This document shows, piece by piece, positions 17,158 to 25,165 of a stretch of 57,662 nucleotides of DNA. The notes under the pieces were generated by a model. It saw only the letters and a list, made by a program, of their open reading frames with translations. It searched no databases and was not told the DNA's origin. Every line of letters starts with the position of its first letter. The first letter of the stretch is position 1. Origin of the DNA: Streptomyces himastatinicus ATCC 53653 (GTDB taxonomy: Bacteria > Actinomycetota > Actinomycetes > Streptomycetales > Streptomycetaceae); NCBI RefSeq assembly GCF_000158915.1, contig NZ_GG657754.1, positions 7,549,000 to 7,606,661 of the forward strand, read 5' to 3'. The position numbers were made by a program, and so were the translations under genes.

Positions 17158-18117
17158 ATGACCGTAGAGGGGACGACCGAACGGGTGCTGCGGCTGCTGG
17201 CGCTGCTCCAGCGCCGGGCGTCGTGGACCGCCGCCGAACTCTCCGCCGAGCTGGGTGTCACCGACCGCTCGGTGCGCCGCGACGTGGAGCGGCTGCGTGC
17301 GCTCGGCTACCCCGTCCACGCGGCGCCGGGCGTCGGCGGCGGCTACCAGCTCGGCGCGGGCACCCGGCTGCCGCCGCTGCTCCTCGACGACGAGGAGGCG
17401 ATCGCGACCGCGGTGTCCCTGCGGCTGGCGTCCGGCGGCACGGTCGCCGGGGCGGGCGAGGCCGCGCTGCGGGCGCTCGCCAAGCTCGACCAGGTGATGC
17501 CGCCCCGGCTGCGCGCCGAGGTACGCGCGGTGCACGGCGCCACGGAGACCCTGGTCGGCCCCGGTGTCGAGATCGACGCGGAACTGCTGGTGACCCTCGC
17601 CCGGGCCTGCCGCGACGCGGTGCGGGTGCGCTTCCGCTACGCCGCCCGCGGCGGCGACGAGCGTGAGCGCACGGTGGAGCCGGTCCGCATGGTCACCACC
17701 GGCCGCCGCTGGTACCTGATGGCCTGGGACACCGACCGCGACGACTGGCGCACCTTCCGCCTGGACCGGATGCGCGAGGCGACGGCCACGACCTGGCGCT
17801 TCCGCCCGAGGGAGCACCCCGACCCGGTGGCCTACGTCCAGCAGTCGGTGACCGGGGCGCCGTATCGCTACGTCGCCCGCGTCCGCCTCCACGCCCCGCC
17901 CGCCCGCGTACGCGAGCTGGTGCCACCCCAGGTGGGCCGCGTCGAGGACGACGGCGACGGCTGGTGCGTCCTCGTAGCGGGCGGCGACGACCTGGACTGG
18001 CTCGCCGTCCACGTGGCCCGCCTGGGCTTCGAGGCGCAGATCCTGGACCCCCCGGAACTACGCGAGGCCGCCACCCGCCTGGCCCACCGCATAGCGGCCA
18101 TGGCCACCCCCGACTGA
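17158..18117 (+). CDS. WYL-domain transcriptional regulator
   Basis: 319 residues. N-terminal DeoR-like HTH (residues 5-60, AAELSAELGVTDRSVRRDVERL), a middle helical region, a WYL domain with RRWYLMAWD near residue 186, and a C-terminal WCX-like part (HVARLGFEAQI). WYL domains are thought to sense ligands or nucleic acids. Divergent from the DinB-VOC operon, 61 bases away, so it may control it. Confidence 0.87.
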   Translation: MTVEGTTERVLRLLALLQRRASWTAAELSAELGVTDRSVRRDVERLRALGYPVHAAPGVGGGYQLGAGTRLPPLLLDDEEAIATAVSLRLASGGTVAGAGEAALRALAKLDQVMPPRLRAEVRAVHGATETLVGPGVEIDAELLVTLARACRDAVRVRFRYAARGGDERERTVEPVRMVTTGRRWYLMAWDTDRDDWRTFRLDRMREATATTWRFRPREHPDPVAYVQQSVTGAPYRYVARVRLHAPPARVRELVPPQVGRVEDDGDGWCVLVAGGDDLDWLAVHVARLGFEAQILDPPELREAATRLAHRIAAMATPD

Positions 18118-18120
18118 CGA

Positions 18121-18420
18121 CCCCACCCCGCGGGTTCGCCCCACGCCCGCGTTGCCCCCGTGCCGGGTGCGTCCGGGCCGACCCCTGCCGGGACGCGGCC
18201 GCGCCGCTGCCTGCCGGGGCGTGTCCGGGTCGCCCCACCAGGTGCGGCTGGGCTGCGTTCTTGGCGGGATATGGCCGTCCCGCCCGCGTCGGCCGGGCGT
18301 GGCTGAGCCGACCCGCGCGGGGGTCTGCTGGCGGCCCCCTGCCAGGGTGCGGCCGGGCAGCCTGCCCGTACCCCGCCATCGGGTGGCGTGACCACGGAGG
18401 GCCGCCGGATTCTCGTGGTG
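18121..18420. repeat. Degenerate GC-rich repeat-like intergenic tract
   Basis: No gene is supported in this 300-base stretch. Imperfect copies of a core close to CCTGCCGGGGTGCGGCCGGG recur with irregular spacing (near 18159, 18185, 18211, 18339). The composition resembles the array at 49280-49685, but units are less regular here. Function unknown. Confidence 0.45.
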
Positions 18421-18436
18421 CGGCTCCCCGGCCCCA

Positions 18437-18468
18437 GCCCCCGGTCCCGGGAGTCGCGGACCGGGGGC
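18437..18468. terminator. Strong hairpin terminator after the WYL gene region
   Basis: Perfect 11-bp stem GCCCCCGGTCC / GGACCGGGGGC with a ten-base loop, followed by a short A-rich stretch. It would isolate the ABC-F transcription unit from upstream reads. Confidence 0.7.
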
Positions 18469-18558
18469 CGAAAAATGCGGTGCCGGCGCGAGGTGGCTGC
18501 GTTATCGTGATCGGGTCCTGTTGTCTCCGATAGAGGTGGACGTTGCGCATCTGAGGTT

Positions 18559-18593
18559 CGCGATCATCGCGCGGTACGGCGTTGCCGTACGCG
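18559..18593 (+). promoter_or_regulatory. Overlapping hairpins in the ABC-F leader (attenuator candidate)
   Basis: CGCGAT-C-ATCGCG (18559-18571) shares its last bases with a strong hairpin whose arms are CGCGGTACGGC (18570-18580) and GCCGTACGCG (18584-18593), with a one-base bulge and GTT loop. The two cannot form fully together. It lies about 140 bases upstream of the ABC-F ATG, inside an open frame beginning near 18521. Some antibiotic-resistance ABC-F genes are controlled by ribosome-mediated attenuation, so this is a plausible switch, unproven. Confidence 0.4.
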
Positions 18594-18728
18594 TGGATGC
18601 GACCTCGGTGCATGAGCCGTCCCTCGCTCCGACAGGCCCCGCACCCCATCCGCCCCTCCCGGCCCGGCCGCCGCGTGGTGCTCGCATACGACGCCCTTGT
18701 CCCAGCGCTGACGACTGCGAGAATCACC

Positions 18729-20396
18729 ATGACCGATACCACCACGCCCGGCGCCGCCGTGACCTGCTCCAACCTCTCCTTCCAGTGGCCCGACGGCACC
18801 ACGCTCTTCGACGGACTCTCCCTCACCGTCGGCCGGGGCCGCACCGGGCTCGTCGGCACCAACGGCACCGGAAAATCCACCCTGTTGCGGCTGCTGGCCG
18901 GTCAACTGCGCCCCGCCCGTGGGTCGGTGACCATCGGCGGGAGCCTCGCCTATCTGCCACAGAACATCACCCTCGACACCGCCCTCCGCGTCGACCGGGC
19001 ACTGGGCATCGCCGAGCGGCGCGCCGCGCTGCGGGCCATCGAGGCCGGGGACGTGAGCACGGAACACTTCGAGACGGTCGGCGACGACTGGGACGTCGAG
19101 GAACGGGCGCTGGCCACACTCGGCTCGCTCGGCCTCGGCGGTCTCGAACTCGACCGCACCGTGGGCGAGATGTCCGGCGGGGAGACCGTACTGCTGCGGC
19201 TGGCCGCGCTGCTGCTGGAACGCCCCGATGTGCTGCTGCTCGACGAGCCGACCAACAACCTCGACCTGTTCGCGCGGCGCAGGCTGTACGAGGCCGTCGA
19301 CTCCTGGCGCTCCGGAGTGCTGATCGTCGTCAGCCACGACCGCGACCTGCTGGAGCGGGTCGACCGCATCGCCGAGCTGCGGTCCGGGGAGGTGAACTGG
19401 TACGGGGGCGGCTGGTCCGCGTACCAGGAGGCCCTGGCCGTCCAGCAGGAGGCGGCCGGGAGGGCGCTGCGGGTCGCCGAGGCGGACGTCCGCAAACAGC
19501 GGCGCGAGATGGAGGAGAACCAGATCAAACTGGCCCGCCGGGAGCGGCGCGGCAAGAAGATGGAGGCCGAGCGGCGGGTCCCGCGCATCGTCGCGGGCAA
19601 CCGCAAACGCGCCGCCCAGGAGTCGGCGGCCGGGCTCCGCGGGGTGCACGAGGACCGGCTGCGGGAGGCGCGCGAGCGGCGCGAGGAGGCCGCGGAGGCG
19701 GTCCGCGAGGACGCCGAGATCCGGGTGGACCTGCCCCACACCGCCGTCCCCACGGGCCGTACCGTGCTGAGCCTGAGCGCACTGCGACCCCGCCACGGGC
19801 GGCTGCGCGGCGGTGACCTCCAGGTGCACGGCCCCGAACGCATCGCGCTGGTCGGCCGTAACGGGGCAGGAAAGACGACCCTCCTGCGCACCCTCGCCGG
19901 GGAACTGGCCCCGCTGTCGGGGGAGGCCAGGGCGTTCGTACCGCTGCGGTTCCTGCCACAGCGCCTGGACGTACTGGACGACGAGCTGAGCGTCGCGGCG
20001 AACGTGTCCCGCCGGGCACCCGGCGTCAGCGACAACCACATCCGCTCCCAGCTCGCCCGGTTCCTGTTCAAGGGGGCGCGCGCCGAACAGCCCGCGGGCA
20101 CCCTCTCCGGCGGTGAGCGCTTCCGGGCCGCCCTCGCGGCCACCATGCTCGCCGCCCCGGCCCCGCAGCTGCTGATGCTGGACGAGCCCACCAACAACCT
20201 CGACCTGGCCAGCGTGCGCCAGCTGACCGGCGCGCTCGCCTCGTACCGGGGCGCGCTGCTGATCGCCGGTCACGACCTGCCGTTCCTCGAATCGGTCGGC
20301 ATCACGCGCTGGCTGTTCGTCGGCGAGGAGCTGCGGGAGACGTCCGCCGAGGAGGTGATCGCGCTGCTGGAAGCAGGGGAGACAGGGGAAGCCTGA
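18729..20396 (+). CDS. ABC-F family ATPase (antibiotic-resistance/ribosome-protection type)
   Basis: 555 residues from ATG 18729. It has two ABC cassettes and no membrane segments. Cassette 1: Walker A GTNGTGKST near residue 40, signature MSGGE, Walker B VLLLDEPTNNLD. Cassette 2: Walker A GRNGAGKTT near 380, signature LSGGERFR, Walker B LLMLDEPTNNLD. Between them is a long charged helical linker (residues about 240-330) that in ABC-F proteins enters the ribosome next to P-site tRNA. Related Streptomyces proteins protect ribosomes from macrolides, lincosamides or streptogramins, but housekeeping roles are possible. Its stop is three bases from the convergent BlaB-like stop. Confidence 0.88.
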   Translation: MTDTTTPGAAVTCSNLSFQWPDGTTLFDGLSLTVGRGRTGLVGTNGTGKSTLLRLLAGQLRPARGSVTIGGSLAYLPQNITLDTALRVDRALGIAERRAALRAIEAGDVSTEHFETVGDDWDVEERALATLGSLGLGGLELDRTVGEMSGGETVLLRLAALLLERPDVLLLDEPTNNLDLFARRRLYEAVDSWRSGVLIVVSHDRDLLERVDRIAELRSGEVNWYGGGWSAYQEALAVQQEAAGRALRVAEADVRKQRREMEENQIKLARRERRGKKMEAERRVPRIVAGNRKRAAQESAAGLRGVHEDRLREARERREEAAEAVREDAEIRVDLPHTAVPTGRTVLSLSALRPRHGRLRGGDLQVHGPERIALVGRNGAGKTTLLRTLAGELAPLSGEARAFVPLRFLPQRLDVLDDELSVAANVSRRAPGVSDNHIRSQLARFLFKGARAEQPAGTLSGGERFRAALAATMLAAPAPQLLMLDEPTNNLDLASVRQLTGALASYRGALLIAGHDLPFLESVGITRWLFVGEELRETSAEEVIALLEAGETGEA

Positions 20397-20399
20397 CGC

Positions 20400-21317
20400 T
20401 TACGTGCCCTCGTTGCCGCGCAGCTCCTCCACCGCGGTACGGGCAGCGGCGCCGATGACCGCGTCCGCGCGCGGCAACCGGTTGTCGGCGCGCGCCGCCT
20501 GGGTGAACACCACGGCGGTGTACGCGCTGCCGTCGGCGAGTTCGACCACCCCGGCCTCGTGGCGCATCGACCCGAACGTCCCGGTCTTCCCCGACACCGT
20601 CACATCGTCGTACGGAAACCCGGAGGCGAGCCGGTGCGTCCACGGCTGCCTGCCCATGGCCTCGCGCATGAACGCGCAGGCCTCGGCGGAGGCCGCCCGG
20701 CCGGTCCAGATGGCCCGCAGCAGCCGGGCCATGTCCGCGGGCGTGGCGGAGGACTTGAGGACGGGGCCGTAGACGGCGAGGGGAACGGTCGAGTCGTTGT
20801 CCGAAAGGCGCCGCATCGCCGCGCCCAGCGACTCGGCCCCGGTCTCCGCCATCAGCTGCGCGAACGTCGTGGCCACACCGCCGTGGATGCGGGTGTCCGG
20901 CATGCCGAGGTCCCGGCACACCTCGTCGACCGCCGGGGTGCCGACCCGGCGCAGCAGCACGTCGGCGGCGGTGTTGTCGGACACGCTCATCATGAGGGCG
21001 ACCAGGTCGCGCAGGGAGACGGTGATGTCGTCGCGCAGGATGGAGATGCCGGTGGGGCCGGGTATCCGGTCCGACGGGCCGAGCGTCATCCGCTCGCACG
21101 GATCGAGCGTCCCGGCGTCCACGAGGCGCCAGAACGCGACCATCAGCGGCACCTTGTAGACGGAGCCCACCGGGACCGGTTCGTCGGGATCGATCGCCAC
21201 GCACGCCTCGGGGCGGCGCAGATCGGCCACATGCAGCCAGCCGCGGACCCCGGCGTCGGCGAACAGGCCGCGGATCGTGCGCCGCGCCCGGGCCTCCCAC
21301 CCCTGGGCCCCGCTCAT
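20400..21317 (-). CDS. blaB: BlaB-like serine-hydrolase regulator of beta-lactamase
   Basis: 305 residues; ATG at 21315-21317 overlaps the LysR stop (ATGA). It has penicillin-recognition motifs SVYK (S52), SDN (S113) and KTG (K244), but no E-x-x-L-N acylase motif and no signal peptide, unlike the true beta-lactamase at 22419. In Streptomyces cacaoi the beta-lactamase blaL is divergent from blaA (LysR type) and blaB, whose product resembles penicillin-recognising enzymes, is internal to the membrane and is needed for induction. The gene order, coupling and motifs here match that system. The role as cytoplasmic sensor or co-regulator is inferred from it. Confidence 0.75.
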   Translation of the reverse strand: MSGAQGWEARARRTIRGLFADAGVRGWLHVADLRRPEACVAIDPDEPVPVGSVYKVPLMVAFWRLVDAGTLDPCERMTLGPSDRIPGPTGISILRDDITVSLRDLVALMMSVSDNTAADVLLRRVGTPAVDEVCRDLGMPDTRIHGGVATTFAQLMAETGAESLGAAMRRLSDNDSTVPLAVYGPVLKSSATPADMARLLRAIWTGRAASAEACAFMREAMGRQPWTHRLASGFPYDDVTVSGKTGTFGSMRHEAGVVELADGSAYTAVVFTQAARADNRLPRADAVIGAAARTAVEELRGNEGT

Positions 21318-22258
21318 CGCGCCGCCCGTGCCGCTGCCACGTCGAGGGACGATGCCACGTCGAGGGACGCCGCCTGCAACGACAGGGCCTCCACCAGCAA
21401 CCGCGCCGTCCGCTCGGTCTCCTCGCCGTCCGGATGGCGGGAGTCCCACACCACCCGCAGTCGCAGGGGCAGCGGCGGGTCGACGGTCCGGGTGCGCTCG
21501 ATGCCGTCGGCGGTCAGCGTGTGGTCGGCCGTGACCAGCACCGCCTGACCCGCCGCCACCAGGGCGAGTCCGGCGCGTTCGTCGGAGACCGTGACGGTCT
21601 CCACGCGCCGCCCGCGGCTGGCCAGGGTGTCGACGAACAGGTCGTACGCCGCCGGAGCCTCCTCCCGCGGGCGTACGGCGACGGGCAGCCCGCGTGTTCC
21701 CGCGGGTGCGTCGCGGCCATCGGGGCCATCGGGGTCGTCGGGGTCGTCGGCGGGTGAGAGCAGCCAGGTGGGGAAGAGCACCACCCGCCCGGCCGCCAGC
21801 CCGTGCAGCACCGCCGGATGCTGCACCACCGCGATGTCGAGCCGCCCCGCCGCCGTCTCGGACAGCAGCGTGGCGGTCGGCGCCGTCACCACCGCGAGCC
21901 GGCCGCGCTCCCCGGCCCGGACCGGCGCGGAGGCCACCGCCGCCGCGACCCGCGGCGGCACCTCGGGGGCCAGCCCGAGCCGCAGCCGCCGCCCGTCGGC
22001 CCGTTCGCGGGCCCCGGCCTCCCGCAGCTCGGCCAGCGCGGCGAGCGCGCGCCGGGCGTGCGGCAGCAGCAGGGCGCCCTCGTCGGTGAGGGCTACGCCC
22101 CGGGTGCGGTCGAAGAGGCGTACGCCCAGCAGCGCTTCCAGACGGCGAAGCCCCTGCGACAGCGGTGGCTGGGTGATGCCCACGCGCTGCGCGGCGGCGC
22201 CGAAGTGCTGCTCCTCCGCCAGCGCGACAAAGATTTCCACGTGCCGTTCGGTCAGCAA
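21314..22258 (-). CDS. blaA: LysR-family activator of beta-lactamase (BlaA-like)
   Basis: 314 residues from TTG 22258 (MLTERHVEIFVALAEE), chosen because the HTH starts there; the frame is open to an ATG at 22381 that would add unrelated sequence. HTH: FGAAAQRVGITQPPLSQGLRRLE. The effector domain follows (RLRLGLAPEVPPRVAAAV). It is translationally coupled to the BlaB-like gene and divergent from blaL. Expected to bind the 160-base intergenic region and activate blaL. A DPDDPDGPDGRD loop near residue 180 is unusually acidic for the family. Confidence 0.78.
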   Translation of the reverse strand: MLTERHVEIFVALAEEQHFGAAAQRVGITQPPLSQGLRRLEALLGVRLFDRTRGVALTDEGALLLPHARRALAALAELREAGARERADGRRLRLGLAPEVPPRVAAAVASAPVRAGERGRLAVVTAPTATLLSETAAGRLDIAVVQHPAVLHGLAAGRVVLFPTWLLSPADDPDDPDGPDGRDAPAGTRGLPVAVRPREEAPAAYDLFVDTLASRGRRVETVTVSDERAGLALVAAGQAVLVTADHTLTADGIERTRTVDPPLPLRLRVVWDSRHPDGEETERTARLLVEALSLQAASLDVASSLDVAAARAAR

Positions 22259-22418
22259 CGAGCCCCCCCTGACATGCCCGGATATCCAAATGGAATCACG
22301 CGGAAGTCGAGAGTGTATTCGACATGGCGAACGGCCGCGGTCTTCACTGACGGCGTGCGACTCCGGCACGACTCCGGTCACACCACGACCGTCACATCAC
22401 GAGAAAAGAGGACCGCCC
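22259..22418. promoter_or_regulatory. blaL-blaA divergent control region
   Basis: 160 bases between the divergent start codons. It is clearly more AT-rich in the middle (GGATATCC palindrome at 22280-22287, then AAATGGAATCAC). TTCG-ACATGG-CGAA (near 22318) is a short inverted repeat. LysR sites (T-N11-A type) are expected here, but I cannot pick one with confidence. Confidence 0.4.
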
Positions 22419-23360
22419 GTGCAGCACATCACCACACGTCACCCCGCCCCGTCCCGCCGCCGTGTGCTGGCCCTGGGCGCCGGTACGGCCCTGGCCACCC
22501 TGGTGGCCGTACCGGGCACCGCGTCAGCCGCGTCCGGAGCGTCCGGAGCGTCCGGGGCGGACGTCACCCGGCAACTGCGGGCCCTGGAGGAGGAGTACGC
22601 GGCCCGGCTGGGCGTGTTCGCGTTCGACCCGGCGACCGGGGCGACGGTGGCGTATCGCGCCGAGGAGCGCTTCCCGATGTGCTCCGTGTTCAAGGCGCTC
22701 GCCGCCGCGGCGGTCCTGCGCGACCTCGACCGTGACGGCGAATTCCTCGCCAAGCGCGTCCACTACACCGAGGAGTTCGTCCGGAAGGCGGGCTACGCCC
22801 CCGTCACGGGCAAGCCGGAGAACATCGCGGGCGGGCTGACCGTCGAGCAGCTGTGCGCCGCCGCCGTCAGCGAGAGCGACAACGCCGCCGGGAACCTGCT
22901 GCTCCACGACCTGGGCGGGCCGACCGCGATCACCCGCTTCTGCCGTTCCCTCGGCGACGGGACGACCCGGCTCGACCGCTGGGAGCCGGAGCTGAACACG
23001 GCCGAGCCCTGGCGGGACACGGACACCACCAGCCCCGGCGCCATCGGGAAGACGTTCGCCCGCCTCGTCCTCGGCCGCGCCCTCACCCCCGAGGACCGCA
23101 AGCGGCTGACCGGGTGGCTGGTGGCGAACACCACCAACATCGAACGGTTCCGCAAGGGCCTGCCCGCCGACTGGATCCTGGCGGACAAGACGGGCGGCGG
23201 CACCCAGTACGGGGTGGCCAACGACGTGGGCGTCGTCTGGCCGCCGGAGCGCACCCCGCTGGTGCTGTCGGTGCTCTCCACCAAGTACGACCCCCAGGGC
23301 CCGACGGACAACCCCCTGGTGGCCCGGGCCGCCGCCCTGGTGGCGGACGCGCTGGTCTGA
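22419..23360 (+). CDS. blaL: Class A beta-lactamase, Tat-exported
   Basis: 313 residues from GTG 22419 with AAGAGGA upstream. Twin-arginine signal (SRRRVLALGAGTALATLVAV) cleaved after ASA. All class A motifs are present: SVFK (about residue 88), SDN (about 151), the omega-loop WEPELN (about 189-194) and KTGGG (about 256). It should hydrolyse penicillins in the extracellular space. Divergent from the blaA/blaB-like pair that probably induces it. A Ser/Gly/Ala repeat (ASGASGASGA) follows the signal peptide. Confidence 0.92.
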   Translation: MQHITTRHPAPSRRRVLALGAGTALATLVAVPGTASAASGASGASGADVTRQLRALEEEYAARLGVFAFDPATGATVAYRAEERFPMCSVFKALAAAAVLRDLDRDGEFLAKRVHYTEEFVRKAGYAPVTGKPENIAGGLTVEQLCAAAVSESDNAAGNLLLHDLGGPTAITRFCRSLGDGTTRLDRWEPELNTAEPWRDTDTTSPGAIGKTFARLVLGRALTPEDRKRLTGWLVANTTNIERFRKGLPADWILADKTGGGTQYGVANDVGVVWPPERTPLVLSVLSTKYDPQGPTDNPLVARAAALVADALV

Positions 23361-23369
23361 GTCCGCGCG

Positions 23370-24245
23370 TCAGATCACCGGCGGACGGCCCAGCCTCGTC
23401 ATCCGCCACACCGTGCGCCACCGCATCGGCCGCCGGGTGCCGCACGGGGTGCGGACGCCCTCCAGGAAGCCGCCGCCCCAGGCCCGCAGCCCGTCGAGGG
23501 CGCGGGTGCGGGCGAGGGTGAGGAGGGTCCACGTACCGAGGTAGACGGGGACCAGGGGCAGCGGAAGGTGGCGGCGGGCGAGCCAGACGCGGTTGCGCGC
23601 GGTCATCCGGTAGTAGACGGCGTGCCGGGCGGGGGAGGTGCGGGGGTGCTGGAGGAGCAGTTCGGGGGAGTACAGCACCTTCCATCCCGCGTCGAGCGCC
23701 CGCCAGGCGAGGTCGGTCTCCTCATGGGTGAAGAAGAACTCGTCCGGCCAGCCGCCGATCCGCTCCAGCATCGGTACGGACAGGGCGTGTCCGCCGCCGA
23801 GGAAGGTGGTCACCTCGCCGCCGCGCATCGGGTCGCTCGTCCAAAGCCGGGGGACGTGGCGCCGCTGGGTCTCGCCGGTCTCGTCGGCGATGCGGAAGCT
23901 GACGATGCCCAGCCGCGGATCGTCCGCGTACAGGTCGCGCACGGTACGGAACACATCGGCGTCCACGAGCAGCCCGTCGTCGTCGAGGTCGATCACGACG
24001 TCGACGTCACCGAAGTCGCGCAGCCGCTGCCAGGCGACGTTGCGGCCGCCGGACACGCCGAGGTTCTCGTCCAGCTCGACCGCGGTCACCCCGTCCGGCA
24101 TCTCGGGGAGCGGGGAGCCGTTGCCGACGACGACGATGCGGGCGGGCGGTACGTCCTGTTTCGCGACCGACTCCAGCAGGGCGGCCACCTCTCTGGGCCG
24201 ATTGCCCATGGTCAGGATGGCGACGCCCAGACGTGGTTCGGACAC
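23370..24245 (-). CDS. Family 2 glycosyltransferase
   Basis: 291 residues, GT-A fold. N-terminal RLGVAILTMGNRP, a DENLGVSGGRNVAW motif, DXD-like acidic box VVIDLDDDG near residue 85, and FFFTHEETDLAWRALDAGW near 170, all typical of GT2 rhamnosyl/glucosyltransferases. No membrane segment is clear except a hydrophobic stretch LPLPLVPVYLGTWTLLTLA near residue 230. Acceptor unknown. Convergent with blaL, nine bases apart. Confidence 0.85.
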   Translation of the reverse strand: MSEPRLGVAILTMGNRPREVAALLESVAKQDVPPARIVVVGNGSPLPEMPDGVTAVELDENLGVSGGRNVAWQRLRDFGDVDVVIDLDDDGLLVDADVFRTVRDLYADDPRLGIVSFRIADETGETQRRHVPRLWTSDPMRGGEVTTFLGGGHALSVPMLERIGGWPDEFFFTHEETDLAWRALDAGWKVLYSPELLLQHPRTSPARHAVYYRMTARNRVWLARRHLPLPLVPVYLGTWTLLTLARTRALDGLRAWGGGFLEGVRTPCGTRRPMRWRTVWRMTRLGRPPVI

Positions 24246-24264
24246 GGCGGAACTCCAGGGGGTT

Positions 24265-24288
24265 GGTTACGGTGAGGTGATCGTAACC
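24265..24288. promoter_or_regulatory. Inverted repeat upstream of the glycosyltransferase
   Basis: GGTTACG / CGTAACC, perfect seven-base arms separated by ten bases, ending 20 bases before the GT2 start. Could be an operator with two half-sites one helical turn apart, or a leader hairpin. Confidence 0.35.
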
Positions 24289-24346
24289 AGACGCCCAGGC
24301 GGCCTGTCGAAACGCAGCGCATGTTCATCGACATACGCAAAAGCGG

Positions 24347-25003
24347 TCATTCGTCGAGCGCGGAGAGAGCATTCTTCGCAGCGCTGATCGCTCCGTCGCG
24401 GACCACCTTGGACGAGGGGGCCTTGTGGCTCTCGAAATCCCCGCCGTTGTAGGTGGCCACGATGGTCGCGTTGTCCTTGCGGACGGTCACCACCGCCTCG
24501 CGCACCTGCTGGTCGTCGTCGCTGGTGAGCTTGTCGCTGACGGTCGCCTTGTCGCCGAGCCCCGACACCGGGTCGCCGGAGCCCGCGGGCGCCCGGCCGG
24601 TGACGTCGAAGCTTATGTCCAACCAGCGGTAGTCGAAGCCGTCCAGGGCGTGCCAGGAGCAGCCGGAACGGCGGTTGAGGTCGCTGGACTTCAGCTCGTT
24701 TCCGCTGGTCTTCGCGCCCGGCACCAGCTTCTTGACCTGGGCGGCCGGGAGCGCGTTGCAGGCCTGGGCCGGCGGCTTGGAGAAGCGCCCCGCCGTGCTC
24801 GCGCCGCCTCCGCCCCCGTCCGGTGCGATCCCGGACCCGTCCTCCGTCGGATCGGCGGCGGACGGGGTCGAGGAGGCGTCGGCCGCCTGGGGGCGCGTGT
24901 CGTCCGAGTCGCCGGAGCCGGGGGTGGTCATGGCCACGCCTGCCACGGCGAGGACGGCGACGGGCAGGATGCGGGCGACCAGGGTGAGCGGGAGAGAACG
25001 CAA
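24347..25003 (-). CDS. Exported DUF3558-like protein
   Basis: 218 residues counted from a TTG at 25003. The N-terminus is a signal-like hydrophobic stretch (LPLTLVARILPVAVLAVAGVAM); the frame upstream is basic (RSKKTA), so the true start may lie a little further 5'. A Ser/Asp/Gly-rich linker leads to a folded part with paired cysteines (ACNALPAAQVKKLVPGAK and SGCSWHALDG), the pattern of DUF3558 actinobacterial envelope proteins. Function unknown. Confidence 0.7.
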   Translation of the reverse strand: MRSLPLTLVARILPVAVLAVAGVAMTTPGSGDSDDTRPQAADASSTPSAADPTEDGSGIAPDGGGGGASTAGRFSKPPAQACNALPAAQVKKLVPGAKTSGNELKSSDLNRRSGCSWHALDGFDYRWLDISFDVTGRAPAGSGDPVSGLGDKATVSDKLTSDDDQQVREAVVTVRKDNATIVATYNGGDFESHKAPSSKVVRDGAISAAKNALSALDE

Positions 25004-25040
25004 TGCGGTCTTCTTCGATCGTGGGCGGTCGGATCTGCGG

Positions 25041-25078
25041 GCGATTCTTGGTCGGATCTTGGTCGTATCTTGGGGCGG
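25041..25078. repeat. Short direct repeats upstream of the DUF3558-like gene
   Basis: Three imperfect tandem copies with an 11-12-base period built around ATCTTGGTCG (ATTCTTGGTCGG, ATCTTGGTCGT, ATCTTGGGGCGG). The one-helical-turn period suits a response-regulator binding site. It lies just 5' of the gene on the minus strand. Confidence 0.4.
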
Positions 25079-25165
25079 GGCTGATCTCTTGGGGTGAATT
25101 TCCGCTCGGTCACATTATTCGATCAGGCCGGGGGTTATCTACGATCGGTGACGACCCACCGCCCG

